A stretch of 64,000 bases of DNA from Chitinophagaceae bacterium (GCA_016721725.1 JADKHN010000006.1:868001-932000), one strand, 5' to 3'. Shown: positions 16,995-26,575, numbered from the stretch's first letter. Notes: a model not told the origin generated them from the sequence alone. Program-made: numbers and translations.

Positions 16995-18983
16995 ATGAGC
17001 ATTCTTAACCGGGTTCCCCGCCTGTTGAAGTGGACCTTCGCTATCATGATCAGTTTTCTGGTGATCATGACCCTGAGCCGGTTCATTATCTTCTGGCGGT
17101 TCAATCCGCCGGGTAAGGCTTTTTCGGGGTCCGCCTTCATCATGGGATTGCGGTACGATGCCCGGGTGATCGCCGTACTTGGCCTGGTGATCCTGTTGCT
17201 CTGTTCCATCCCTTTCATCAACCCTTTCCGAAATGCCGGGGCGAAGAAATGGTGGAACTTCCTGGTCCCTTTCTTATTCATCTTTTTGATCGTCGTGCTC
17301 ACGGCCGATTATTATCATTTTGATTATCTCCACCAGCGGCTGAATGCCACGGTTCTGAATTACGTGGAAGACGCGGGCATATCCTTCAATATGATGTGGC
17401 AGTCGTATCCGTTGATCAAGATCTCCATCGGGCTGATCATTCTATCCTTGCTGGCCAGGTTTTACTTTGGCCGTTTGTTATCGAAGCGGCTACAGCAACA
17501 ACCCATACCAGCCAGGCGGACCTGGATCTTATACCTGATCACCGTTCTGCTGCTGGGTGGAACGGTCTTTGGCAAGTTCGGCCAGTTCCCCCTCCGCTGG
17601 AGCGACGCCTATACGCTGAGCGATGATTTCAAGGCCAACCTGGCGCTGAATCCCTTCCAGAGTTTCATCAGTACACTTTCTTTCCGGAACGCGACCTATG
17701 ATATCAAAAAAGTAAAGGCCGGTTATCCCATGATGGCCGATTACCTGGGTGTTGACCAGCCCGACAGCAACCGCCTGAATTATGAAAGGGCTTACCAGCC
17801 ATCCTCCTCACCGGCGAAACCGCCCAATGTGGTGATCGTGATCTGCGAAAGTTTCAGCGCTTATAAGAGCAGTATGTTCAACAACCCGCTGAAGACCACG
17901 CCCTATTTTGATGAGCTTTGCCGTAACGGGGTCTTCTTCAACCGTTGTTTCACTCCGGCTTACGGAACCGCCCGGGGCGTATGGGCCACGATCACCGGCA
18001 TACCCGATGTGGCCAGTCCGCGTACCGCCAGCCGCAACCCCAACGCGGTCGATCAGCATACCATCATCAATGATTTCAAAGATTACGAACATTTCTATTT
18101 CCTGGGCGGAAGCGCCACCTGGGCCAATATCCGGGGATTGCTGACGAATAATATCTCCGGCCTGCATTTATATGAGCAGGACAGTTACAAAGCCCGGAAA
18201 GTGGATGTCTGGGGGATCAGCGACAAGAACCTGCTGCTGGAAGCGAATGGCGTGTTGAAAAAACAGGACAAGCCATTTTTTGCCATCATACAGACCGCTG
18301 ATAATCACCGTCCGTATACAATACCTGCGGAAGACCGGGAATCATTCACCCTGATAACCTACTCTTCAGATTCACTGCGGCGCTTTGGATTTGAGAGCAA
18401 TGAAGAGATGAACGCGTTCCGTTACACTGATTACTGTTACCGGCAATACATGGAAGCGGCGAAAAAAGAGGCCTACTTCAACAATACCCTCTTTGTTTTT
18501 GTGGGGGACCACGGCATACGGTATAACGGCACACTGGAGCATTTCCCGAAAAGCTGGACCGAACAGGGCCTGACCTGCGAACATGTTCCCTTACTTTTCT
18601 ACGCACCGGATCTTTTGGCGCCTAAAAAAGTGGAAACGGTTTGTTCCCAGCTTGACATCCTGCCTTCGGTTGCCCGATTGGCCGGTATCCCTTACCGGAA
18701 CACCGGTTTTGGCCGTGATCTGTTCGATACCGCGAATAAAATAAAAGAAGGATACGCTTTCATCATCGATCATGATGTGAAAACGATTGGTCTGGCGGGG
18801 AACGAATATTATTTCCTGAAGAACCTGAAAACCGGAAAAGAGGAACTCGTATCGATGAAGAACAATGAACCGGTGCCGGTAAACCCGGAAACGGAAATGA
18901 CAAAAGGCGTTTTATCCAAACTCACCGACGCCTGTTATGAAACCGCCAAGTATATGTTATTGAATAATAAAAAGAAGAACTGA
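16995..18983 (+). CDS. LTA-synthase-like membrane sulfatase-fold phosphotransferase (copy 1)
   Basis: A 662-residue protein with five N-terminal membrane segments (up to about residue 195) and a large extracytoplasmic sulfatase-fold domain. Metal and catalytic motifs: VIVICESFS, nucleophile T325 in YGTARG, TADNHRPY and FVGDHG. Members transfer phosphoglycerol or phosphoethanolamine from lipids to glycans or lipids. Gram-negative bacteria lack lipoteichoic acid, so the likely acceptors are periplasmic glucans, lipid A or surface glycans. The next gene is a close paralogue. It is divergent from the PAP2 gene. Confidence 0.9.
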   Translation: MSILNRVPRLLKWTFAIMISFLVIMTLSRFIIFWRFNPPGKAFSGSAFIMGLRYDARVIAVLGLVILLLCSIPFINPFRNAGAKKWWNFLVPFLFIFLIVVLTADYYHFDYLHQRLNATVLNYVEDAGISFNMMWQSYPLIKISIGLIILSLLARFYFGRLLSKRLQQQPIPARRTWILYLITVLLLGGTVFGKFGQFPLRWSDAYTLSDDFKANLALNPFQSFISTLSFRNATYDIKKVKAGYPMMADYLGVDQPDSNRLNYERAYQPSSSPAKPPNVVIVICESFSAYKSSMFNNPLKTTPYFDELCRNGVFFNRCFTPAYGTARGVWATITGIPDVASPRTASRNPNAVDQHTIINDFKDYEHFYFLGGSATWANIRGLLTNNISGLHLYEQDSYKARKVDVWGISDKNLLLEANGVLKKQDKPFFAIIQTADNHRPYTIPAEDRESFTLITYSSDSLRRFGFESNEEMNAFRYTDYCYRQYMEAAKKEAYFNNTLFVFVGDHGIRYNGTLEHFPKSWTEQGLTCEHVPLLFYAPDLLAPKKVETVCSQLDILPSVARLAGIPYRNTGFGRDLFDTANKIKEGYAFIIDHDVKTIGLAGNEYYFLKNLKTGKEELVSMKNNEPVPVNPETEMTKGVLSKLTDACYETAKYMLLNNKKKN

Positions 18984-19112
18984 ACCGATTCCGGCACAAC
19001 GGGAATAGAACCGGGAACTTCACTCCCATTGACCATTCAACCTGTACCAATAGGTTTCTATCCACACCTTTAGTATCTTCGTTCTCTTTTTCAGGCTTAA
19101 GAAAATCAATTC

Positions 19113-21095
19113 ATGTTCATCCGGTGGAAGGTACCTAAGACGGTACAATGGATCGTTACGCTGTTCCTGATCTATCTGGGACTATTCACGGCATTCCGTA
19201 TCGTCACCGCTTTCCTTTTCAAGCCCAAATCGATCGGATTGCTCGAACTCATCCCCTCCTTTTGGCTCGGACTCAAATACGACCTGCGGTGGATCACCAT
19301 CGCCCTTTCGCCGATCATCCTGCTTTCCATCTACAAGAAATTCTCTCCCTTCCATTCCAATAAGAACAAGAAAGGGTGGACGATCTACCTCGCCCTGGTG
19401 ACCCTGGTCATGATGTTCTTTTACGGGGCCGATTTTGGCAACTTTAGTTATAACCATACGCGGATCAGCGCCAGCGCACTCAATTTCAAGGACGACCCCT
19501 ACGAGATGTTCAGAATGGTCTGGGAGTCTTACCCGGTGCTCTGGATCTTACTGGGACTGGGTTTCGGGGTCTATGCGATCTCCCATCTGCTGAGAAGGAC
19601 ACATAGTACCGTGAACCGGAAAAGCAACCTGCATAAATTCGAATACAAGCGCCGCTGGTACCTCGTAGCCCTCTTGCTGATGGGCTGGTTCGTTTATGGT
19701 TTCCTGTGCCTTCACCCGCTCACCCGGCAAGACGCCTACGGGCTGAATGACAACTTCAAAAGTTACCTGGCCCTCAACCCCTTCCAGAATTTCATCACCA
19801 CCCTGAAATTCAGGTTCAACAACCCTGCGGCCAATCCTGAAGAAAAGCATTATAAAGTACTGGCCGACTACCTGCAACTCGATGAAACGACACGGACCAA
19901 CTATTCGTACTATCGTAACTACCAGCCCAATAACCGCAGCCTGGAAAGCAGGCCCAATGTGGTATTGGTCCTCTGTGAAAGCTTCAGCATGTATAAAAGC
20001 AGCATGAGCGGGAACGAACTGAACACCACCCCCTTCTTCAACGAGATGTGCAATAACGGCATCTTCTTCGACCACTGTTTTTCCCCGACCTTCGGAACGG
20101 CCCGGGGATTATTCGCCACCATCACCGGCATACCCGACGTACAGATGGCCAAATTCTCCACACAGAATCCCGAAGCGGTCAACCAGCGAACCATCATCAA
20201 CAGTTTTGACGGTTACGAGAAACTCTATTTCATCGGCGGCCGGAGCCAGTTCAATAATTTCCGCGGACTGATGAATAATATCGACAGCATCCGCATCTAT
20301 GAAAAAGGCAGTTATCGTTCACCGGAGATCAATGTCTGGGGAATCAGCGACAAGGATCTTTTTCTGGAAGCCAATGAAGTGCTGAAGAAAGAAACAAGAC
20401 CTTTCTTCTCCGTGATCCAGACGGCCCATAACCACCGGCCTTTCATGATCCCGCAGGAGGAAAAGGAATTCACCTGCCCGGTCATCGAGAAAGACCTGCT
20501 GAAAAAATACGGATTTGAATCCCAGGCGGAGTACGAAGCCTTTTGTTATACCGACTTTTGTTTCCGGAAATTCATTGAAGCTGCCCGGAAAGAGGCCTAT
20601 TTCGACAACACCATTTTCGTTTTCGTCGGAGACCACGGCGTGGAAGGCGAGACCGGCGAACTCTATCCAAAGGCCTGGAGCACGCACCGGTTAAGTGATG
20701 AGCATGTACCCTTGTTGTATTATGCGCCCGGTCTGCTCTCCCCAGCCAGGTACGGTTTCACCGTCTCGCAGATCGACGTGCTGCCGACGCTTGCCGGCAT
20801 GCTTCACATGCCTTATGCCAATACGACCCTGGGCCGGGATGTCATCAACCAAAAAGACATCAACCACTCGGCTTTCATCATTCATCATGATGAAGGGAAC
20901 ATCGGCATGGTCACGGATGATTATTATTATATCCGCAACATCAACATCAATAAAGAAGAACTGGTACCTCTCCGGGGCCAGGCTTCTACCTTTCCGGATA
21001 AAACAAGGGATTCCATCACCCGGCAATTGTCCCGGATCACTTCGGCCTTTTATGAAACATCCCAGTGGATGATCCTGAACAACCACAATAAATAA
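19113..21095 (+). CDS. LTA-synthase-like membrane sulfatase-fold phosphotransferase (copy 2)
   Basis: A 660-residue paralogue of the preceding gene, alignable over its whole length: five N-terminal membrane segments, then VLVLCESFS, T329 in FGTARG, TAHNHRPF and FVGDHG. Long blocks such as ATITGIPDV, VWGISDK and LEANEVLKK are shared. A TATCTTCG box at 19074-19081 suggests its own promoter in the 129-base gap. The duplication suggests two donor/acceptor pairs or two conditions of use. It is convergent with a methyltransferase gene, two bases between stops. Confidence 0.9.
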   Translation: MFIRWKVPKTVQWIVTLFLIYLGLFTAFRIVTAFLFKPKSIGLLELIPSFWLGLKYDLRWITIALSPIILLSIYKKFSPFHSNKNKKGWTIYLALVTLVMMFFYGADFGNFSYNHTRISASALNFKDDPYEMFRMVWESYPVLWILLGLGFGVYAISHLLRRTHSTVNRKSNLHKFEYKRRWYLVALLLMGWFVYGFLCLHPLTRQDAYGLNDNFKSYLALNPFQNFITTLKFRFNNPAANPEEKHYKVLADYLQLDETTRTNYSYYRNYQPNNRSLESRPNVVLVLCESFSMYKSSMSGNELNTTPFFNEMCNNGIFFDHCFSPTFGTARGLFATITGIPDVQMAKFSTQNPEAVNQRTIINSFDGYEKLYFIGGRSQFNNFRGLMNNIDSIRIYEKGSYRSPEINVWGISDKDLFLEANEVLKKETRPFFSVIQTAHNHRPFMIPQEEKEFTCPVIEKDLLKKYGFESQAEYEAFCYTDFCFRKFIEAARKEAYFDNTIFVFVGDHGVEGETGELYPKAWSTHRLSDEHVPLLYYAPGLLSPARYGFTVSQIDVLPTLAGMLHMPYANTTLGRDVINQKDINHSAFIIHHDEGNIGMVTDDYYYIRNININKEELVPLRGQASTFPDKTRDSITRQLSRITSAFYETSQWMILNNHNK

Positions 21096-21097
21096 GC

Positions 21098-21835
21098 TTA
21101 TTTCTTTCTGGCGATCATGATCAGGCGCGGGGAACGCCTGACATCATAGTTTGAGAAACCGTAATCGCCAAACACTTCCTGTATCTGCAATCCCTGGTAA
21201 GCGAACATTTCGGTGAAATCGCCGACTGAGAACTTGGCCACTTTCTCCGTATAAATAAAGGGTTCGGCATGCGATTCATCTTCCACAATGATCTTCTTAT
21301 AGAAATGCGTTTCATCATACCATTTGGTAATGATGAAATTGACGCCTTCGATCTCCTTTTCGGATTGGTGCACCAGGTGATCCTCGGCGTAATGCACGTT
21401 GAGATAATCCATGACAAATACGCCTTTCGCCCGGATCGACTGGGCGATCGTCCGAATGGCATTGTCGTGTTCGCGACGGGTCCTGAAATATCCGAAGCTG
21501 GTGAAGAAATTGAATGCGTAGTCGAAATAATTGATCCAGAAAGGCAGTCGCATGTCGTGCCGGTAAAAATGAAGGTTGCCGGATTCACTTTGAAGAGCCT
21601 CTGCAATACTTTCCGTACTGAGGTCGATGCCGGTAATGTCGTAACCCTTCCCGGCCAGTTGAATGGAATGACGGCCTTTCCCGCAGGCCACATCAAGCAT
21701 ACGCGCCCCCGGGGCCGGTCTCAGGTATTCGATCAGCTTGTCGATGAAGGCAGCCGCTTCTTTCTCATCCCTTTTAAAATAAAGCTGATGATAATACGGT
21801 GAATTGAACCAGTCTTTGAACCAGGATTCGGTCAT
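21098..21835 (-). CDS. Class I SAM-dependent methyltransferase
   Basis: A 245-residue protein with motif I MLDVACGKGRHS (about residues 44-55), motif II GIDLS and the following FYRHDMR region, all features of Rossmann-fold methyltransferases. An FFTSFGYF segment follows motif III as in the small-molecule methyltransferase group. The substrate cannot be told. It stops two bases from the convergent phosphotransferase gene and is divergent from glmM by about 145 bases. Confidence 0.85.
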   Translation of the reverse strand: MTESWFKDWFNSPYYHQLYFKRDEKEAAAFIDKLIEYLRPAPGARMLDVACGKGRHSIQLAGKGYDITGIDLSTESIAEALQSESGNLHFYRHDMRLPFWINYFDYAFNFFTSFGYFRTRREHDNAIRTIAQSIRAKGVFVMDYLNVHYAEDHLVHQSEKEIEGVNFIITKWYDETHFYKKIIVEDESHAEPFIYTEKVAKFSVGDFTEMFAYQGLQIQEVFGDYGFSNYDVRRSPRLIMIARKK

Positions 21836-21952
21836 ACAACAAAGTTAAAGGATTACGGTATGTGCTTAATGGTTTTATAAGCCATGGTCATAAGATCGGT
21901 CAAAGACCGCATCAGCTGAAAAACCGAAATCGCCCAACTATCAACTCTTTAT

Positions 21953-21960
21953 TATCTTTG
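21953..21960 (+). promoter_or_regulatory. Bacteroidota-type -7 box for glmM
   Basis: TATCTTTG is an exact TAnnTTTG match 20 bases before the glmM start. No good TTG -33 element is seen at the expected distance. Confidence 0.5.
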
Positions 21961-21980
21961 CCGTCCCTAAACCAATCAGC

Positions 21981-23360
21981 ATGGCATTGATCAAGAGCAT
22001 ATCCGGAATAAGAGGGACCATCGGCGGGAAAACAAATGAGAACCTGACCCCAATTGATGTGGTCAAATTCACTGCCGCTTTTGGCAGCTGGCTCAGGCAA
22101 CAAAGCGACAATTTAAGTATCGTGGTAGGCCGGGATGGCCGCATCAGCGGAGCCATGGTGAGTAACCTGGTGGTGAACACCCTGGTTGGCCAGGGTTTTG
22201 AAGTGATCGACCTGGGCCTCAGCACCACGCCCACCGTTGAGATGGCGGTTGCCCGGGAGCAGGCCGCGGGCGGAATCATCCTGACCGCCAGCCACAACCC
22301 CCGGGAATGGAACGCGTTGAAACTGCTCAACAGCAAGGGAGAATTCATCAGCGCTGAAGATGGCCAGTGGATCCTATCGGCAGCGGAAACTGAAGATTTT
22401 GATTTTGTACCGGTTGATAAACTGGGATCGGTTCAAGCCGATGACAGCGCACTGCAAAAACATATCAAAGCGATCACGGATCATCCGCTGGTGGATATCA
22501 ACGCCATAAAGAAAGCGAAATTCAAAGTGGTGGTGGATGCCATCAACAGCAGCGGAGCCATCGCCGTTCCGGAAATGCTGAAGGCCCTGGGGGTGAAAGA
22601 CATTACCGTGCTCAATGAAGAAATGAACGGGAAGTTCGCCCATAACCCGGAACCCCTGCCAGAGCATCTTACGGCACTGAGCACGGAAGTACAGCGGCTG
22701 GAAGCATCCCTGGGGATCGCCGTAGACCCCGACGTGGATCGTCTCTGCTTTGTCTGTGAAGACGGCAGCATGTTCGGTGAAGAATACACCCTGGTAGCGG
22801 TAGCGGATTATGTGCTGAGCCAAAGGCCGGGGAATACGGTATCCAATATGTCATCCACCCGGGCATTAAAAGACGTCACCCTGAAACACGGCGGATCTTA
22901 TTTCCCCAGCATGGTTGGCGAGGTCAATGTGGTGAATAAGATGAAAGCGGTCGAAGCCGTGATCGGAGGAGAAGGGAATGGAGGGATCATCGTACCCGAC
23001 CTGCATTATGGACGGGACGCACTGGCGGGGATCGCCCTATTCCTCACCCACCTGGCCCTGAGCAAAAAAAGCACGAAACAACTGAGGAATACCTATCCCG
23101 ATTATTTCATCAGCAAGAACAAGATCGCCCTGCAGAACGGGGTCAATGTGAAGGACATCTTCGACCAGATCAGGGATAAGTATAAGAACCAACCCATGAA
23201 TACGGAAGACGGACTGAAGATCGAGTTCGACAATGACTGGGTTCACTTGCGGACCAGCAACACCGAACCCATCATTCGCATCTACGCGGAAAGCAATTTC
23301 GAGACGACCGCCGACAATATCGCCCGCAAACTGATGCAGGATATCGGGGAACTGATGTAA
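21981..23360 (+). CDS. glmM: Phosphoglucosamine mutase
   Basis: A 459-residue alpha-D-phosphohexomutase. The phosphoserine loop TASHNP places the catalytic Ser at 104; the metal loop is DPDVDRL (about residue 248), the sugar-binding loop GEGNGG and the phosphate loop RTSNTEPIIRIY near the C-terminus. GlmM converts glucosamine-6-phosphate to glucosamine-1-phosphate for UDP-GlcNAc, hence peptidoglycan and LPS. The sugar loop and overall pattern favour GlmM over phosphomannomutase, although Bacteroidota enzymes may act on more than one hexose. It has its own promoter. Confidence 0.88.
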   Translation: MALIKSISGIRGTIGGKTNENLTPIDVVKFTAAFGSWLRQQSDNLSIVVGRDGRISGAMVSNLVVNTLVGQGFEVIDLGLSTTPTVEMAVAREQAAGGIILTASHNPREWNALKLLNSKGEFISAEDGQWILSAAETEDFDFVPVDKLGSVQADDSALQKHIKAITDHPLVDINAIKKAKFKVVVDAINSSGAIAVPEMLKALGVKDITVLNEEMNGKFAHNPEPLPEHLTALSTEVQRLEASLGIAVDPDVDRLCFVCEDGSMFGEEYTLVAVADYVLSQRPGNTVSNMSSTRALKDVTLKHGGSYFPSMVGEVNVVNKMKAVEAVIGGEGNGGIIVPDLHYGRDALAGIALFLTHLALSKKSTKQLRNTYPDYFISKNKIALQNGVNVKDIFDQIRDKYKNQPMNTEDGLKIEFDNDWVHLRTSNTEPIIRIYAESNFETTADNIARKLMQDIGELM

Positions 23361-23366
23361 TAAACG

Positions 23367-23467
23367 GTTTCGGGTTTGTGGTTTATAGTTTAGGGTTATC
23401 AGCGTGATTATAAAAGTTATCGTTCTTCAAATTATAAATTGACAACAACAAACGACAAACCGGAAAC
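23367..23467. repeat. Low-complexity inverted repeat between glmM and cysteine desulfurase gene
   Basis: GTTTCGGGTTTGT (23367-23379) is matched in inverse orientation by ACAAACCGGAAAC (23455-23467) with one mismatch, and the similarity continues weakly inward (GGTTTATAGTTT against AACAACAAACG). The arms enclose about 75 bases of AT-rich DNA. The tract resembles those after the beta-barrel and cvfB genes. Confidence 0.5.
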
Positions 23468-23481
23468 AACAAACTTATAAA

Positions 23482-24609
23482 ATGGACAGGATCTATTTCG
23501 ACAATGCCGCCACCACCTCCCTGGACCCCCAGGTACTGGAAGCCATGATGCCCTACCTGACCGATAAATTCGGCAACCCCTCTTCCATTTATTCTTACGG
23601 GAGGGAAACGCGTATGGCCATCGAGAACGCCCGTAAATCGGTAGCAAAGATCCTGCATGCCCATCCGGCTGAGATCTTCTTTACGAGCGGAGGTACCGAA
23701 AGCAGCAATACCGCGATCCTCGCGGCTGTTCGTGACCTGGGCTGCAAGCATATCATCACATCCCCGATCGAACATCATGCCGTCACCCATTCGGTGGAAC
23801 ACCTGGATATGCTGGATGTGGCCAAAGTCAGTTATGTCAAACTGCTTCCGAACGGCCATATCGACCTGGAAGACCTCGAAAAATTGTTGGCGCTGAGCGA
23901 GGAAAAGACACTGGTGACCCTGATGCATGCCAATAATGAGATCGGGAACATACTCGACATCCATGCCGTTGGCGAATTATGCAAACTGTATAATGCCATC
24001 TTCCACAGCGATACCGTACAAACGGTTGGCCACTTTCCCTTCGATCTAAGGAATACGCCCGTCCATTTTATCACCGGTGCGTCACACAAATTCCATGGAC
24101 CCAAAGGAGTGGGTATTCTGTACATCAATGAGAATGTCAAGATCAAACCATTCGTACATGGCGGATCACAGGAACGCAACATGCGGGCCGGAACCGAAAA
24201 CCTCTATGGCATCGTTGGATTCGCAAAAGCGCTGGAACTGGCCACGGAAAATTTTGAAGAGGACAGCGCTTATATCGGCACATTGAAATATTACATGCAT
24301 GAAGAGCTGAAAAAGAATATTCCAGGTATTGCCTTTAACGGAGATACCCTGGGTCGTAGCCTGTACACGGTGTTAAGCGCAAGTTTTCCCAAGACCGAGA
24401 AATCGGAAATGATCCTGTTCAACCTCGACATCAATCATATCTGTGCCAGCGGCGGCAGCGCCTGCACTTCCGGAGCCGACCAGGGCAGTCATGTCATCCG
24501 GGCCATCAATATTAATCCGAACCAGGTCACGGTTCGCTTCAGTTTCTGTAAGAACAACACCAAAGCGGAAGTGGATGCCGTGGTGGAAAAACTGAAAGAG
24601 CTGGTTTAA
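23482..24609 (+). CDS. Cysteine desulfurase (NifS/IscS type)
   Basis: A 375-residue fold-type I PLP enzyme starting MDRIYFDNAATT. The PLP lysine is K203 in GASHKFHGPKG, and the catalytic cysteine is C328 in SGGSACTSG. It mobilises sulfur from cysteine for Fe-S clusters or tRNA thiolation. The short loop with CTSG is of the IscS/NifS class. No iscU, iscA or mnmA gene is adjacent, so the acceptor is not shown by context. Its stop overlaps the convergent tryptophan dioxygenase gene by four bases. Confidence 0.93.
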   Translation: MDRIYFDNAATTSLDPQVLEAMMPYLTDKFGNPSSIYSYGRETRMAIENARKSVAKILHAHPAEIFFTSGGTESSNTAILAAVRDLGCKHIITSPIEHHAVTHSVEHLDMLDVAKVSYVKLLPNGHIDLEDLEKLLALSEEKTLVTLMHANNEIGNILDIHAVGELCKLYNAIFHSDTVQTVGHFPFDLRNTPVHFITGASHKFHGPKGVGILYINENVKIKPFVHGGSQERNMRAGTENLYGIVGFAKALELATENFEEDSAYIGTLKYYMHEELKKNIPGIAFNGDTLGRSLYTVLSASFPKTEKSEMILFNLDINHICASGGSACTSGADQGSHVIRAININPNQVTVRFSFCKNNTKAEVDAVVEKLKELV

Positions 24610-25610
24610 AAATTATAACCCAGTTTAGCTGAAACCGATCCGTGCAGTGCCGGTAATTTTTTCCGGTCCACCAGGAAACTGCTCAGTTGCGCCAGTTCCC
24701 GGAATATATAATGTTTGTCCATCGCCGCTTTAAGGTACCCGGCGCCGCTGCTTCCCCCGGTACCGATCCTTGTTCCGATCATCCTTTGTACCATATTGAT
24801 GTGCCTGTTGCGCCAGTTTCCCAGTTCATTATCGATCTCGAGTAAAGTGTCCAGCAACTGGAAGGGCTGTTCCAGCATCGGGTAGCCCCGGTACAGCATG
24901 ATGAACAGGGCGCTCCGGCATGCCTGGGGACTCAGTTGTCTTTCTGAACCGGGTTCCGCAACATTGAAAACAGAATCAAAATATACTGCATTGTTCTTTT
25001 CCGCATCAGCCAGACTATCGGTATAAACCTGCTGGTAGTTTTTCCAGAAATCCTCTGTAATGAAAGGCATCCGTTCCAGCCATTCATTCACCAGTTGGAT
25101 GACCGACTTACCTTGTTCCGCATCCTTGATCACTTTGATGTCTTCCTCCCGGAGTTGCGAGGTATAATAACTTTGGCCGTGCCTTAATTCAAAAGGCAAA
25201 CCCAGTTTAGCTTCCAGCACTTTGAACTGGTAACTCTGGAATCCCGAGGCGGGCCTTAACATATCCCGGAAATCCAGGAAATCCATCGGAGTCATCGTTT
25301 CCATGATATCGATCTGCTGTACCAGCACCTTCAGTATAGTGACCACCCTCTTCATCCGGTGCACCACGGTTTGCATGTCCGAGGAGTTATCATTCAAGAC
25401 CGGCTTGTTCATGATCCCGATCACCGACCCCACTTCAAAGAGGATCTGTTTGAACCAGAGTTCATAGGCCTGGTGGATGATGATGAACAGCATTTCATCA
25501 TGGGCCGGTTGGTTACCGGGTTTGAAACTCTCCGGTTCCTGCGCTCCGGTGATCTTTTCTAGTTGCAGGTAATCCTTATAATAAACCGCCTTGCTTTCCA
25601 TAATGATCAT
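24606..25610 (-). CDS. Tryptophan 2,3-dioxygenase family protein
   Basis: A protein of 334 residues, or 331 if the second Met (MESKAVYY) is the start, which seems likelier from the family. The block DEMLFIIIHQAYELWFKQILFE contains the His and aromatic residues of the tryptophan pocket, and RPASGFQSYQF and RHINMVQRMIGTRIGTGGSSG near the C-terminus match the family, including the late region with the heme-ligating His (WRNRH). It would open the indole ring of tryptophan to N-formylkynurenine. No kynurenine formamidase or kynureninase gene is in view. It is convergent with the cysteine desulfurase gene. Confidence 0.88.
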   Translation of the reverse strand: MIIMESKAVYYKDYLQLEKITGAQEPESFKPGNQPAHDEMLFIIIHQAYELWFKQILFEVGSVIGIMNKPVLNDNSSDMQTVVHRMKRVVTILKVLVQQIDIMETMTPMDFLDFRDMLRPASGFQSYQFKVLEAKLGLPFELRHGQSYYTSQLREEDIKVIKDAEQGKSVIQLVNEWLERMPFITEDFWKNYQQVYTDSLADAEKNNAVYFDSVFNVAEPGSERQLSPQACRSALFIMLYRGYPMLEQPFQLLDTLLEIDNELGNWRNRHINMVQRMIGTRIGTGGSSGAGYLKAAMDKHYIFRELAQLSSFLVDRKKLPALHGSVSAKLGYNF

Positions 25611-25858
25611 TTAGTGCGACAAACTTAATCAATTGTCCGCTGTCTTGCCACTCCATTTTGTGCATATCCTTTATTAATCCGGCATCCTGATTCTTATCCG
25701 ATTGTTCAATACCGGAAGCCCTTTGCCTGGGTCATCTTTTGTTAAGCGTTGGTGAACAACGGGCCCCTTTAACATATCCTTGTAAATGTTTTTTGAAGAT
25801 GGCACAATTTTCTAAAGAGGAAATGTCAAGCAGCAATTAAAACCCTGCAACAGACGGT

Positions 25859-26527
25859 ATGAAATTAAAATCAATCTTATGTATGTTATTCTTTGCGTTT
25901 TCGATTTCCTTAGCCCAGGCCCAGGTCAGTTACGGCATCCGGGCCGGCGTGAATGTCAACAAATGGCAGGGTGAAAGCCTTCAGATCATTGAGGACCTGG
26001 TGGACAAAACGGATGGTTACATCACCACGCATAACACGACGGGTTTTCATGCTGGCGGGTATGTGAACATCCCCATGGGTAACCGCTTCAGTTTTGAACC
26101 CGGCTTACAATATTCAAAGAAAGGTTATGCCATGCGGGGCGATCTCAAGGTCGATGTGCTTAAATACCTGGGTGTGAATGCAGGGGTACAGGTGATGGAA
26201 CATTATATCGACATGCCGCTGGTACTAAAAGCGAAACTGGTCAAAGGACTGAATGTCTATGCCGGCCCGCAGGTTTCCTACCTGGTGAGAAGCACCCTGA
26301 ACGCAAAAGCCGGCGCCCTGGGTTTCAACCTCTTCAACCGCGGCTTCGGTATTACCAGCCGTTTCAATAAGGTCGACCTGGGGCTGACCGGAGGACTGGG
26401 CTACCAGTTCGATAACGGCTTGAACATCCAGGCGGGTTATGACTACGGATTGTCGAACCTGGATAAGAGCAATACGTTCACGGTCCATAACCGGGTGGTG
26501 AAAGTTTCGGTGGGGTTCAGTTTTTAG
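25859..26527 (+). CDS. Outer-membrane beta-barrel protein (porin family)
   Basis: A 222-residue protein with a signal peptide ending at AQAQ, then alternating hydrophobic beta strands: YGIRAGVNVNKW, GFHAGGYVNIPM, RFSFEPGLQYSKKGYAM, and a C-terminal strand ending in VKVSVGFSF with the terminal Phe typical of outer-membrane barrels. The size fits an eight- to ten-strand barrel of the PF13568 type found widely in Bacteroidota. Function unknown. The upstream gap of 248 bases holds no other gene that I can support. A hairpin with a T-rich tail follows. Confidence 0.85.
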   Translation: MKLKSILCMLFFAFSISLAQAQVSYGIRAGVNVNKWQGESLQIIEDLVDKTDGYITTHNTTGFHAGGYVNIPMGNRFSFEPGLQYSKKGYAMRGDLKVDVLKYLGVNAGVQVMEHYIDMPLVLKAKLVKGLNVYAGPQVSYLVRSTLNAKAGALGFNLFNRGFGITSRFNKVDLGLTGGLGYQFDNGLNIQAGYDYGLSNLDKSNTFTVHNRVVKVSVGFSF

Positions 26528-26562
26528 TTTGATAGTTTATAGTTTGTAGTTTTTAGTTGGGT
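26528..26562. repeat. AT-rich TAGTTT-repeat tract
   Basis: Directly after the stop codon the sequence repeats TAGTTT, TTTATAGTTTGTAG and TTTTTAGTTGG. The word TAGTTTTTAGTT is shared with the tract after cvfB at 58031-58070. No coding or RNA meaning is visible. Confidence 0.45.
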
Positions 26563-26575
26563 GTTGGAGTTGGCA

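Noticed and set aside
16995..21095. Reading the two phosphotransferase genes as true lipoteichoic acid synthases
   Set aside because: The organism is Gram-negative by its SusCD and type IX proteins; only the fold and motif are shared with LtaS.
25799..25840. A 13-codon frame (MAQFSKEEMSSSN) just before the beta-barrel gene
   Set aside because: Too short to support, with no ribosome-site or repeat evidence; the 248-base gap is taken as leader sequence without a gene.
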